A DNA stretch of 64,000 bases from Lenzites betulinus. Its lineage: Eukaryota > Basidiomycota > Agaricomycetes > Polyporales > Polyporaceae. The stretch is from positions 1 to 64,000 of the forward strand of contig JABYQU010000085.1 in NCBI GenBank assembly GCA_022264855.1, read 5' to 3'. Below are positions 22,476 to 33,931 of this stretch, piece after piece. The notes under the pieces were generated by a model. It did no database searches and was not told the DNA's origin. It saw only the letters and a program-made list of their open reading frames with translations. The translations under genes and the position numbers were made by a program. How positions within the stretch are numbered: the stretch's first letter is position 1; the number at the start of each line of letters is the position of its first letter.

Positions 22476-23600
22476 TTCTCGTGGTGGTGGGTAGTCTTGT
22501 TGTGTGGGTGGGGTGGGCTGTATGTGGCCTGTCGAGTTCGTCGAGGGAGGTGGTGGTGGTGGTGGTAGGAGACAAGCAGCAAGCTGGGGCGTCAGCGCCG
22601 AACCCCGCATTACAATACGCGACGGCGCATCAAACGCAGTCCGAACCCGTCCTAGCACCCCGCCGGCCCGGGTACCCCAGTAGCCGTGCTTGCTCTCAAA
22701 ATCCTGCTCCTGCTTTCCAACCCCTCGCTCGCCCCGCCGGGATCGTGTCTCTTATACTTACGATGCGCGGCCCCGCGCACGCGCAGTTTACCAGGTGCGT
22801 ACCGCCACGCACGCGCTTCTCACGCAGTCCCCCTGTGTGCGAACCTCTCCCCTCTAACACTACTATCGTCCACCCACCCACCTACCCGCGCGCCCTCGGA
22901 CCCGGACGCGGAGCCCGGGGCCAACGACTCGCGTACGCTGCTATCACGCAAATGATTATGATACGCCCCATCAATATTTGCGCTCCGAGACCGAGACACG
23001 GCGGCAGCGGCGGGGGACGCGCCGCCGCTGGGTTCGCAGCGTCGCGGGGAGCGCACACGGCGTCCAGTCAGCACGCACTGCATTACAGAGCGTGCGTGCG
23101 TGCGTGCGGCGGCTTATCGTCTTCAGCCCCCGCGAGCGTGCAAGGGCCTCCTCCGGGCGGCGGATCACTGGCAGGTGCATGTGCAAATGCAATCGAGCAG
23201 CTTCCCCGCGCCCCGCCTCGAGCTCGATCACGGCGGTTGGTTGGTTGGTTGTTGTTGTGGGGCAACGGTAAACAGGGAGCAAACATCCTCCACTACTTAG
23301 ACTGTTGTTGGTCCACCTCGGGCCCGCGCCACATTCGCGTCCCGACTCCTTAGCGCGTTCGTCCGTCGCCCGTCGTTCCGTCCGCGCATCGTGTACCAAG
23401 CGTGCAACAAGCACGCTCCCGGCCGCTGCACGCTTCGCGCGGGTGTCAGTGGGGGCCGCCCAGTCGGAGCTGTGGATGTGAGCAAAGAAGGGCGATCGAG
23501 CACTGTGGGAACGCCAGTCCCGCAGCCCCACGCACGACAGACCAGCTGGACGCGTCCCGCTCGCGCGTGGGCGCGCAGTGTGAGAGCGCAGGCGCACATT
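22476..23600. other. Intergenic, GC-rich, no gene seen
   Basis: Contains the reductase promoter and short tandem words such as (GGT)n near 22548-22566 and (GGTT)n near 23236-23250. ORFs on both strands overlap heavily and show no domains. Confidence 0.4.
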
Positions 23601-23979
23601 CCTGGGGCGCGCCACCCTAGACGGCGTCGATCCTCATCACCAAACCAGGCATCCAGCCTACAAGGCGCTATAGCGGTATACGTCGTGCATCAAGCGCTGG
23701 GTAGTTAGTGGAACGCCGCCGAATGACACGGCTAACCCATGGACGCCGCAGAACGCGGGTGGCGCTTTGCGTCGTGATGTGTCGTTCACTGCGGGAGTAT
23801 AGCGAGCGCTGTAGAATCCCGCGCTGAGGTTTACAGAGCGCTGTGAAACACAGGCCAGCGGTACACAGCGCTTTAGAATTCGGCCGCAGGTCTAATACAG
23901 CACACTAGGTAGCAATATTTGTGGTTCGCGAAAAAATTCCAATTAACAAGTACTATCAAAGTTACATCACGAAAATAGT

Positions 23980-24470
23980 ACTAGTACCAGCCTACTAGGG
24001 GACGGGGACGCAGGAGGACAAGGTAGAAGGCGGGGTGGGGGATTAGCGAGAGCTCACCAAGGCGACAAGTTCAGTACTAAGAGCACAAACGAAGTTAGAA
24101 CAAGCGCGGCCTGAAAAATGGAAGATGCGGAAAACGAGAGGGCGATGACATACCTTGGAGGTGCAGGGACGGACAAACAGTGAGCTATGCTCGGAGATAT
24201 AACGCATATAGTCAGTATTCAGTAGCGACGAAGGACGGGGTTAAAAGAAAGTACATACGGCACTCACTGTCTTAGCAATGAGTATCAGTTCATAAATGGA
24301 TCTGCGAGAGTTGGTCTGAGAGAGAACTCACAGCGAAAGTTGAGATGGGTGTCAGGGGAGAGGGGGACAGACAGACGGTGTTGATGGAGGTAAGAGGACA
24401 AGAAGCGATTGAGGGGGAACAGAGGAGAGGGGCGACTTATAGTGGGTTCCGAAAGAAATTGGAAGCGTGA
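23980..24470 (-). ncRNA. Candidate spliced non-coding transcript
   Basis: On the minus strand a TATA-like CTATAAGT (about 24435-24442) is followed by a pyrimidine-rich leader. Intron-like signals come next: a GTGAGT donor near 24328 with a CTCGCAG acceptor near 24308, GTGAGT near 24272, GTATGT near 24157 with TTTTTCAG near 24116, and GTGAGC near 24056. The density of consensus donors and acceptors resembles the real genes here, yet no combination gives a long ORF. This is inference from signals only; a short coding gene or a spliced 5' leader is an alternative. Confidence 0.25.
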
Positions 24471-25212
24471 CGGTGGAGAGGGTCCCAGTGAATCGCTGAC
24501 AAAGTACTGGCAGCTTGTCGTCCCAGAAAGGGATGTGTACTGCTCGATTCAGTTGTTACTGGTCTGGGTCTGAGTTGTGGTGGTCGTATATATGTTATTC
24601 TAGCACAATACACTCATACACGTCGCGCTACAGATCGAAGCGGCGCGTCGCCTTTGCATATCGACATGGGCCGCGCGCGACTCTATGACATAACGTCCGG
24701 TGTAGTTTAACGTCGCGCGACCATCGTTTACATCGTTCTCCAATCTCCGGGCGTCGCGCCGCTTATGCCCACCGGGCGCTACATCGCGCTTTGTACCCCG
24801 TGGCGCGCTACAGCGCTTTGGAGAGCGGTTGCCAGTTTGCTGATGCTCTCGCACTCGCTCGGAACGCACCCTCCCACCCCGCGGACTCACGGACTCGCGC
24901 GCACACGCAGCTTCGACGGTGCGTATGAGAACGTTGCGCACGGGGCGGATCCGCACGCCGAGCCCGCTAACATTTAGACACAGGCCCCTTGCGCGCTCTC
25001 AGTGCGCTCCAGCCTGGAATTCCCCTGCCCCATCCGTCCGCGCGCCCACCGTCCGGAGAGTCCCGCGCCGCCGCCGCCGCCGCCCTCCCTTGCCCTCTCC
25101 TCTCCCTCTTCCACGGCTCTTCCACGCGCCCTCGGCCCGAGAGCGTCCGTTACGGGTGGGACGTCCCGCACACGTCCCACGCTCGCGCCGACCCGGCGAG
25201 CCACGCTGCCTG

Positions 25213-25440
25213 TTCCGCACCCGCCTCAACGAACCCAAGATGTGCCGTCTGCATTCCGGCCCACCGGCGTACCACACTCGCGAGCACGTACTCTTCGAGT
25301 GCGATCATTACACACGACGCTTCCGACACTCCGCAATCGAAGACCTCCTCGCGTCGAGGGACCCTTTCTACGACATAGCACAGTTTCTGCGCGATAACCC
25401 GACGGCGCTGACGTTCGACGATATCCCCGGCGGCGCCTGA
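25213..25440 (+). pseudogene. C-terminal fragment of a LINE reverse transcriptase ORF
   Basis: 75 codons in the frame that enters from the element's 5' edge. The Cys/His-containing HTREHVLFECDHY segment resembles the CCHC-like end of fungal Tad-like and other non-LTR ORF2 proteins, typically ...ETREHVLFEC.... Everything N-terminal (endonuclease, RT) was lost at insertion. Confidence 0.65.
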
Positions 25441-25765
25441 GCCACTTACGCGGGCGGTTCCCTCACCCATCCCACCCCCCCTCCCCATGCACCCTATATG
25501 CTCCATTATGCTATGATATACTTTTTCCCCTGTTTTCATTTACCACTGCTTTCGCCTCTCTCCTACCTGCGCGCTATGCTACATGACTCGCTATATTCCC
25601 ACACCTAGTACTACCTTATTCTCGAGCATTGAAACGGCTTCGCCGTTGCACGTCCGGACAGCTGTTCGCGGGGACCACTCCAAAACCCCGCCCCATCCCT
25701 ATACTACGTAGACGGCCGTCCAGGCACTACTTGATGTACCCTACCTTGCTATATACCCCTTGAAA

Positions 25766-25766
<1 letters not shown>

Positions 25767-25800
<34 letters not shown>
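25767..25800 (+). repeat. Poly(A) tail of the LINE insertion
   Basis: 34 consecutive A residues, abutting the downstream target-site duplication. Confidence 0.9.
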
Positions 25801-25806
<6 letters not shown>

Positions 25807-26515
25807 CGCTGCCTGGCGCTCGCTCCAGCGCCGGACGGGTCGCTCGCGGCTCCTGCGCGCGTAATTAAACCGGGTGTGCCTGTCACTCTGCAGCGGCGGG
25901 GGCGGATGCGGCCCAAGAGGACTGACGGTGACGGCGACGGTGCAGGGCCGCGCGGGCGAGCCGACGAGGGCTCGTGGCGCACGAAGGCTGGCTGGCTGAT
26001 GCTGGTGATCTCGTCCTGTCTGTTTGTTGACTTTCCTCGCTGGCAGGGTGTAAGGGCGGACGGTACGGGCGCATATATGCACTCGCGGCCGTATGTATGC
26101 GCCGCTTTTTGATTTTGTGGACTGAAGAGACACAGGTAAGAAGGACCGCCGTTCAGCGACGCTTGTATACAGCTCGACGGGAGCCCAATATTCAATATTC
26201 AATATCCGGTAACAACCCAGATCCCTGCCCACCGGGTGCGCAAGCGTCCCCGGCATGCACACGCCGCCCTCGCCTGCCCTGTCCGCCTCCGCCGTGATCC
26301 AACCGCACGCGCACCATGCCCAGTCCAGGCCCCGCGCCCTCCGCTGGCACAGCGCGCGATGAGCGCGACCCGCCGTCACAGTGTCGTAAGCGGCCCCCTC
26401 CCCTGCCTGGTCCGAACAGGCTCCCGCCGGCGCCCGGCTTCCAGCTTCCAGGCGGGCGCGCATTTAATTTCGCCCTCGAACACGACGATCCGCTCTCTGT
26501 ACGTACGTACGTAGC

Positions 26516-29500
26516 CTCGAGCTTAGGGCTGCCCAAGAATACGAGTAGTACTCAATAAAAGATTTGAGTACGAGTACGAGTCATAATAGATACAATAGAG
26601 TTCGTACTCAATGAAGTCACGCAGTATAGAAGATTAGTATAGAATAGAATATGAATATAGTACGGTACGGGTCGGAGTACGTATTCTTATTCGGAGTACC
26701 AAACGTGACCTTAGCGCCCAAGTGCTCCACTTGGACGATCCCGCCGTCGACGCTGCCCCGACTCTCCTGCTCGCCACAGGATTGGTCTCAGCGACGTCGC
26801 CCGACCGTCGGCCGAACTTTCCAGTAATGTCATGTTGTCATTCCAGGCACAACCCCGCCCACCCTCGGGTCCCTGTGGAAGTTGAGCACGGCCCAAGTCG
26901 TTTTCAAGCTTCGAGCCCGAGCCTGTCACCCTCCGGACCCTCTGCGACGCCCCCCACAACGCCGACCGTTCTTTACTGCTACTGCTCTGATACCGATGAG
27001 CAGCTCATCTACAGTGGGAAGCATTACATCCCAACGCGAGCGCGTGAAAACATCCCTCGCCAATCTCAAGACACTTATCAGTCTCATTCCCGAAGCGGCT
27101 CCCATTGGCGACCCAAGTGGCCCTCTGGTACAAAACTTCAGCGACCTCGACCTCGACTCCGAAGAGGGCCCATACTATGCATTGGACCGAGCATGGGTCC
27201 GCACCTTCCAGGTTCCTCCTGAGCAGCAGGAGCGGCTCATTTCCCGCGGACAATTTGGAGTTGAATACGTCTACAATTGCCTTCTAACCTTTGCAGAGCT
27301 TCCGTCTATGGAGGCAAACAACTGCCTTTTCTTACTTTCCGAGAGAGTCGAGTCTCTTAACCGTCTTGTTGCCCGAGTGTGAGTTCGTCTATACTTGTCG
27401 AAGCTTGCTATACTAACATTTTAACCTTAAACCTTATTACAGTACATACCAAGTGTACAAACAAAATGGGCTGAGCTTCACCGCCCCTGTTGGTAATCCG
27501 GGTGCTGCTGCACCAGCCGGCCCATTCACGGCGCCTGTGGAAGCTGCAAACCCAAAAGAAGCTCGCCCGGGCAAGCGGAAATTGCGGAGAGATAGTAGTA
27601 CGTGTTCCGACAATCGACTTGAATCTTGCTAATGCTCTCACATAGCCGACGGCGAGGGGAATAATGGCTCAGATGAGCACGACGCAACCGCTCTTGCGCA
27701 AGCAGGGAAGACGGGAAAGCATTCACACGCAAAGACGAAGAAGAAGGGCAAATCACCTCAGGCGCGGGGGTCAAAAGCCGCAAAACGTGCTCGCAAAAAG
27801 GTGCGCCCTTGAATATATGTATGAGCTGCAATAGCTGAATTTTTTTTGTTCAGCACATAACCGATGACGAACAGGAAGACGATGGACGCAAGTCTGAGTC
27901 TGACAGCGGGACTTCTGACGCCGATGAGCCTCTTCGGCGGGGGCGTCCACCTCGTAAGCAGACGTGGGCTCTTTCATTCTTCGTACCACTGCGGTACACC
28001 GCGAACGGCAAGTCCCTGTGGAAATGGCAATGCAATTTTTGCAGGTATTTTATACAGATCCTGTCTGCTTTAGTACGTACTTAGCCTCCCGATAGCACAT
28101 ACAGGACGTCACCACGTAGCGAAGGTTGCAAGGCCTTCGACCAGGAAGTACCAGACCTCCAGCGACCTGCTTATCCGAGCAACTACATTCGACATCTCGA
28201 AAAGGAGTGTAAGAAGATCCCCGACAACTGCAAGTTCGAAGCATGGGAGGCACGGCAGTTAGGGAGCGCGACCACAACAGATGGGTCGGGGAGCAAGGGG
28301 GAAGATGTCCGTCATATTGTCGGCGCATCGGCGAGCTCTCATGCGCACGAGGTGATGTCCGATTTTGTGGAGCGTGGTCGTATAAACCCTGAGAAGCAGA
28401 TCACAAAGAAGGGGTTTCGCGAATACTTTGTGAAGGGTGTTATCGAGGACGATCTCCCGTATGCGTTTGGGTCCGGGACGGGTATGGCTCGCTGCTTCGA
28501 ATATATGCTACCAAAAGGGTTCAAGGTACCGGAGCGCAAGATGGTCCGGCGAGACCTCAACCTCCTTCATGCGGAGATCAGTAAGAAGTTGAACAGGATG
28601 ATCAAGGCATTTCGAGTTTTGTATGCTATACTGTTGCACTCGTCTCTGACCTATGTCATACAGGAAAATGACTCGCAAATCTCGGTGGCCAGTGACGCCT
28701 GGTCTAGCAAGAGCTCAGTCTTTGCCTTCTGTGGGCTCGCTGCGTACTGGATCACAAACGAGTGGATACTTGTCGATTATCCACTCGAGCTGCTGCCTTT
28801 GGATGGCGATCACACAGGCGCACATGCAGCGAAGCTCCTGTACCGTGCCCTTCAACGCCGCCGTGCCGTCAAGAAGCTCCGTATGTATCATATCACTCTC
28901 GCATACTGGAAGATACTTATCTATATATTTCAGTGGGCAGTGCCGCAGATAATGCGTCTTCGAATAATAAAATGAATCGTGTGCTCTCCCAGCGCATCAC
29001 TCGAGAGCACGGGATTTATTTAGATCCCAATGACATTCAAATTGGTTGCACCGGACATATAACTCATCTCAGCGCTCAGTGTGTTTATATTCAACATTTG
29101 TGCTCTTTCTGATAACTCACGCTGACTCAACCAGGGACTTCCTCTTTGCGCTTGGACTGGCGCCGGATCCCGATGAGCAGGACTTATATGAAGAGTCACG
29201 GAATTATCCACTTGCTTTCGACCCAAGCCAAGATCCAGACTTTGTCGACCATTCGATGAAGGCAGCTGAAGAACTGAAACAGGAAGACGGCGGGCCTGGG
29301 AAGGGAGCCGAGGACATCACTGGAGATGACGACAGTGAGAGCGCTACTTCGGACAGCGACTCTGAGGAAGAGTGGGAAGATGACGGCGATGTCGGCAAGT
29401 CAACCACTCAATCCAGGAGGGGGAAAAAGCGGAAACGCAATCTCACGGCAGTTGATAAGGTTCGTATATGTTCTCTCACATCAGGTTTTGTTGGCACCCG

Positions 29501-31017
29501 TTTTTCATCAGATACGACGACAGCTTCATGCCATTGTGGTCGACATCCTACGATCAGAGGTCCGTCGTAAGCGAATGCGTCGTCTAACGCGACAACTGTG
29601 TAGTAAAGATGCACGACACCTCGTGCCTGTAAGAAGCATGCCTGTTCGGTGGAATACCACATATGCGGAGATTGAACGTGGCCTTCGGCTTCGTCCGGTG
29701 AGCCTTTTGGCTCGTCTAGTAACGTTGAATTGCTGACACTTTTCCAGGCCATTAATCAGTGGATTGAGCAGTTGGACAGCGGCCTGAATGGCCGGAAGGC
29801 GACCGCGGCACGCACCAAAAAGCGTAAGTGGCATCTCTCCCCAGAAGATTGGGAGATGTTGTCGGTAATCTGTGACATCTTGAAGGTATGTCCTTTGATT
29901 TCGATTCGTTTGCAATGCATATATCATGGTTAACACACTCTTGCGAGTAGCCCTTTAACGACGTGACACATCAACTCTCACGTCGTGGAGTTCCGACAAT
30001 CCCGATGGTCCTGCCCTTCCTCAAGTATCTTCAGCAGCACCTCATAAGTACCAAGAGCTCCCTCAAGAAGCCAGAAGAGGCTACGCTTCGCCTCGCATGT
30101 GACGCTGCACATGAAAAGATCAAGAAGTATATCAACAAGGCTCTTGCGTCCAAATATCCTCTTCTGGGTGCTGGTACGCCACCGCTATTTTCACGGATGT
30201 GCATTAATAAATTTATTAACCATTCTTTGTCCTAAGTGCTTCACCCATATACCCGCATCAGCTACTTCAACAACAAGAAACTTTGGGACCCGTCTGTCCC
30301 GGCTCGAGCACGCGTCTTGCTGCAAGAGCTCTATGACGAGTACTCCGAACGCCTTGGACATGCTTCTGCTTCCCACACTGGGGCTGCGAGTGATCATCAT
30401 GATGTCACCAAGTCCACTTCAACCTCGGTGTTTGCCACCGCCGTCGCCGTTGGCAGAGGGGAGGAGTACTCATCAGATGACGGATTGGATGAGCTGTCAG
30501 AGGTCGACCGCTACCTGAAGAACGTGTATCCATGCAAGAATGAATCAGGCGCTCTCGAATGGTGGAAGGTATGTACTGATGCCCTTGCTTGCCACTGTCC
30601 GAGTCATGTATTCACTGATTTGCGGTGTGTAGCAACATGCAAGCGAGTTCCCAGTACTTTCTGCAATCGCACGAGACATCCTCGCCATCCCGGGTGTTAG
30701 CATCGGAGTCGAGCGCCTTTTTTCATCTTGCCGCCGCACACTCTCAGATGTTCGTTCATCCATGTCCGCTGAATCTGCAGCGCTGACAATTATCACAAAG
30801 GAATGGCTAAAGCGTGGTTTGGGAGATGATGTTTCTTACTTAGACGGCGTGACTATCCATGAGTAGATACGAATAGATAATCATATGATATGAATACAAT
30901 AGGCATACAATACGATACAAATACATACCCGAGCCGCCGTATGCTATATTCATATGTATTGAGTAAATACGGGAGCCCGACCGTATTTATTCGTATCTGG
31001 GCACCCCTACTCGAGCT
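26516..31017 (+). mobile_element. Complete hAT DNA transposon with 8-bp target site duplication
   Basis: The 8-bp duplication CTCGAGCT flanks the element (26516-26523 and 31010-31017). The element itself is 26524-31009 (4486 bp). Its ends are imperfect terminal inverted repeats, TAGGGCTGCCCA on the left and TAGGGGTGCCCA on the right (read inward). Both subterminal regions are AT-rich and full of ATACGAATA/GAGTACGAG words, likely transposase binding sites. An 8-bp TSD and TAGGG-type ends define the hAT superfamily. It carries one 13-exon transposase gene without stops or frameshifts, so it may be autonomous. Confidence 0.95.
26996..30866 (+). CDS. hAT transposase with BED zinc finger
   Basis: Exons: 26996-27378, 27443-27597, 27646-27800, 27854-28044, 28105-28615, 28664-28880, 28934-29078, 29135-29459, 29512-29697, 29748-29885, 29951-30173, 30237-30568, 30633-30866. 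All phases close, giving 1064 aa. Order: N-terminal domain, basic Lys-rich linker (about 210-231), BED-type zinc finger (CNFC ... H-x4-C, about 290-330), RNase-H-like core with SVASDAWSSK (first Asp), GSAADNASSN, GCTGHITHL and RWNTTYAEIER, an acidic insertion (DSDSEEEWEDD), and the C-terminal dimerisation motif IPGVSIGVERLFSSCRRTL. The 48-nt intron 28616-28663 has a weak GTTTTG donor and is a multiple of three, so it may be retained. The gene lies wholly inside the element's terminal repeats and shows no inactivating mutation. Confidence 0.9.
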
Positions 31018-31882
31018 TCACGTTTGATTAATGATGCGTGATGAGTGTTCCCCGTGCCCGTGCGCCTGGCGCGAGAGCTGGAGTGGACCGAGTCCGACTC
31101 CGCCGAAGTCGGACGGCGGTTCGTGCGTGCCACTTCAAGTTTGTAGCTTTATAGCTCGCGACGGTATTTCCACCGCCGCACACACAACCCGTCCGCTCCA
31201 GCGTTGTCTACTACCACTAGCAGTCTCGTGGCCCATTTGTCCGTTTTTTATTCTTTGATATTCTTTCATCCATGGACAGCCTGAGCATGCCCCCGAACCT
31301 GAACGTTGAACATTGATCCCGGCACTCGCGTACTACCTCCTACCCGACCACTGACAGCCGTCACCTTCGCCTCCGCGCCGACGCGTAAGCGCATTTCGGC
31401 GGCGGCGGATTCGCCGGCGGGAGGTACCGCTCTGCGGGTCCTTCCCCTGCGCTTGCGCCCGCAGTGCGGCCGACGCCCACGCGTTCGATTTTCCGCAGCC
31501 TGCTGGTGCCGTACGTGAGGCTGGTGAGGTGCCAGCGAAGCTCCCTGCCCGAGCCCGAGCGGCGAGCGACACGCGGCGATGACTGGTGGGCGGTCGGCCG
31601 AGGGCAGCGGCGGGCGGGTACGTACGTGCACTGCCTCGGGCGTTGGACGAATGGGCGGGGAACACAGACGGAAACTGGCAGAAACTGGCAGAGAATGGCA
31701 TACATTTTTCGTCGTGCGGCGCCGTCTGTCGGGCGCCGAAGGAGGTGGGGATGGTCCGCTATGTAGCTATGTAAGTACGTAGGTAGATGGGTGGGTGGGT
31801 GGGTGGGTGGTGGTAGGGGTAGCGTGTAGCAGCGCGCGGGCCCGGACTGTATATTCGGCAGAACAGGGAACACAACACGGAT
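31018..31882. other. Intergenic between the hAT element and the HMG-box gene
   Basis: No gene seen. It includes the 3' flank of the HMG-box gene and a (GGGT)n tract. Confidence 0.5.
31788..31812 (+). repeat. (GGGT)n tract, possible G-quadruplex
   Basis: GGGTGGGTGGGTGGGTGGGT: five or more G-triplets separated by a single T, the densest quadruplex-prone pattern in the window, about 75 bp past the stop of the HMG-box gene. Confidence 0.7.
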
Positions 31883-33931
31883 TCAGAACCTGGATATATC
31901 GACAGTGGACATGGTGGTTGGCAGCGGCGGCGGCGCTGCTGGGGCATTATCCGTAGGATGGCGGTAGAGTACTGGGCACACGAGCGACCGGGGCAGAACA
32001 CAGAAAAGACACATACACGTCGCACACGACTCGGAGTCCACACTGGATGGGGGCGGGCAGGGAGGCAAGCGACACCGGTCACCGCCCGCCAAATCTAGTA
32101 TCGTCCCAGAACCCCAACGGCGTCCCCGCAGAGCGCGGCCCCGCCCCGCCGCCCTCGCCCCCGCCCCACCGCCCGGCGAGCCCTGCACCGGCAGCGCATA
32201 CGGCGAGATCGGGTGCAGCGCGACGCCGCTCCCTCTCTGTGGCTGCCCCCCTCCCCCGCCCCCACCCCCCGTACGCGAGAAGTGCTGCGACCACGCCTGG
32301 GCGGCGCTCTGCTGCTGCTGCTGCTGGGATCCATACTGTTGCTGCTGCTGACCGTACGCGGCGTGGTCCTGGCCCTGCTGTCCCGGACCCGTGCTCCCGC
32401 GCCGCGCCGCGCCGCCCCCTGCGTGGAGCGGCGAGTAGTAGTCGTGCGCGGACGCGGGCGACGCGCCCGAGTCTGCGCCCTTGACGCCGCCGCTGTCCGC
32501 CGGGAAGAACGCGGACGAGAGCGTCGGGAACGCGTTCCCCTGCCCCGCGCCGTAATGCCCTGCCGACCCCCCGGCGCCCCCTCCCCCTGCGCCCCCTCCT
32601 CCCGCGCCCCCTCCCCCGCCGCCGCCGCCCCCGGAGCTGCTGGACGCGGTGGACGACGTCGCGCTGCTCCACGGGCGCGCGGGCAGCTGCGGCGAGTACG
32701 CCTCGGACTTCCCGCCGCCGAGTGGGCCGCCGAGCGTGGCGGGCCCGGGCCCGCCCGCGGCGGACGGGTACGACCGCTGGCGGGCGAGCGTGATGTCGAG
32801 CGCGGGGAGGACGGGCCAGTTCGAGCGCGCGTGCTCCGCGCGCGCGCCCGCGCGGCCCGCGTCCCACAGCCCGCCGCCCCCGCCCCCGCCGTACATTCCC
32901 GACGGCGCGCTCGGGGTCTGGGTCTGATGGTAGAGTGGGGGCGGGGGCGGCGCGCCGTATGGGGTGTGCAGGTCGTGCCGCATGGCGCCGAGCGCGGGCT
33001 CGGGCGCGAGGTGGTGCTGGTGCGCGAGGTGGTGCTGCGTGCGGGCGCCGGGGTGGAAGTCGGAGGGGTAGGGGTACGAGCAGCCGGGGGGCGTGCCGGG
33101 GTCGTGGTGGTGCGCGGGGTGGTGGTAGACGGGCCCGGGGGCGGGGCCGAGTGCGTGCGCGTGCGCGTGCGCGGCGCGCGTGTACTGCGCCTCCTGCGGG
33201 GAGGGCAGCATGAGCGTGTCCTCGCCGTCGACGGGCGAGGGGTCGTCGTACGCGGGGTCGTCGCCGTCGGCGGGGTGCGCGCCGTCGGCGGGCGCGCCGT
33301 CGTCGGGCGCGGCGTCCGGCTTGCGCTTCTTGCGCGAGTTGTTCGGGCGCCGGCGGTAGACGTAGTCCGGGTACTTGCTGTTGAAGGTGTCCTTGAGCTT
33401 CTTCGCCTGGTCGAGGTAGAACTTCTTCTCGTCCTGTGCACGCTCCGCGGTCAGCTCGCGCGCGAGACGGGGAGGGGCGCGCGGGGGCGCAGCGGGTGGG
33501 GGCGACTGACCATCTCCATCGAGTTCCACTCCTTGCTCAGGATCTTGCTCACGTCGCCCGTGCGCATCATCTGGTTCGCGGCGGAGATCTGGGGGCGCCG
33601 CTTCCGGGCGAAGATCATGAACGCGTTCATCGGCCGCTTCGGGGTGCCGTCCGCGTTCAGCGTCTGGGACGTGAGCGCGAGGTAGGGGTCGTCCGTGTCT
33701 GGCGCGGGGTGCGCGGTGAGCGGGGGTGCGCTGGGCTAGACCGGGCTAAGGGGGGCACTCACCGGGTGCGGGGGCGTCATCTCTGGCGGCGGCGTCCGCA
33801 AAGGCGTTGAAGGACGTGCTCGTCTCCGAGTCGGAGTCGTCGCGGTCGTGGCGGGCGGGATCCTGGGCGGGGGCGGGGCCGGCATTTGCCGACGATGTGT
33901 ACGGCTGGGTGGGCTGATGGTAGCGACTCAT
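31883..33931 (-). CDS. HMG-box transcription factor (MATA_HMG/Rox1-like)
   Basis: Exons 33931-33763, 33698-33511 and 33433-31883, in phase, 635 aa. The HMG box (about residues 77-148) reads RPMNAFMIFARKRRPQI ... GDVSKILSKEWNSME across the second splice, then EKKFYLDQAKKLKDTF and PDYVYRRRP, followed by a basic SRKKRK patch. This is the sequence-specific single-HMG class (Ste11/Rox1/Prf1-like) that binds and bends DNA. The long C-terminal part is low-complexity: Pro/His-rich, a Gly run, and Gln runs (about QQQQQYGSQQQQQQ), as in activation domains. For the first intron I chose the 64-nt form (33699-33762); a 32-nt form ending at 33731 is too short. The last residues are less certain, since a 3' intron could be missed. 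Target genes unknown. Confidence 0.85.

Larger units (their letters stand above)
25198..25815 (+). mobile_element. 5'-truncated non-LTR (LINE) retrotransposon with target site duplication
   Basis: GAGCCACGCTGCCTG occurs at 25198-25212 and again at 25801-25815, directly after a run of 34 A (25767-25800). A perfect 15-bp direct repeat flanking a segment that ends in poly(A) is the signature of target-primed reverse transcription. The element proper is 25213-25800 (588 bp). Its open 5' end encodes the C-terminus of a reverse transcriptase polyprotein, with a HTREHVLFECDHY zinc-knuckle-like end, stopping at 25440. The RT domain and 5' end are missing, so it cannot move by itself. Perfect duplication and uninterrupted tail suggest a fairly recent insertion. 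Confidence 0.85.

Noticed and set aside
28352..28975. 207-codon ORF as a separate gene
   Set aside because: It is two internal exons plus a retained intron of the hAT transposase.
32079..33685. Long ORFs antisense to or out of frame with the HMG-box gene
   Set aside because: Explained by the GC-rich third positions of the true gene; only one frame carries the HMG box and in-phase splices.
33731..33762. 32-nt intron in the HMG-box gene
   Set aside because: Too short to be spliced; the 64-nt alternative ending at 33699 keeps the phase and has a better acceptor.
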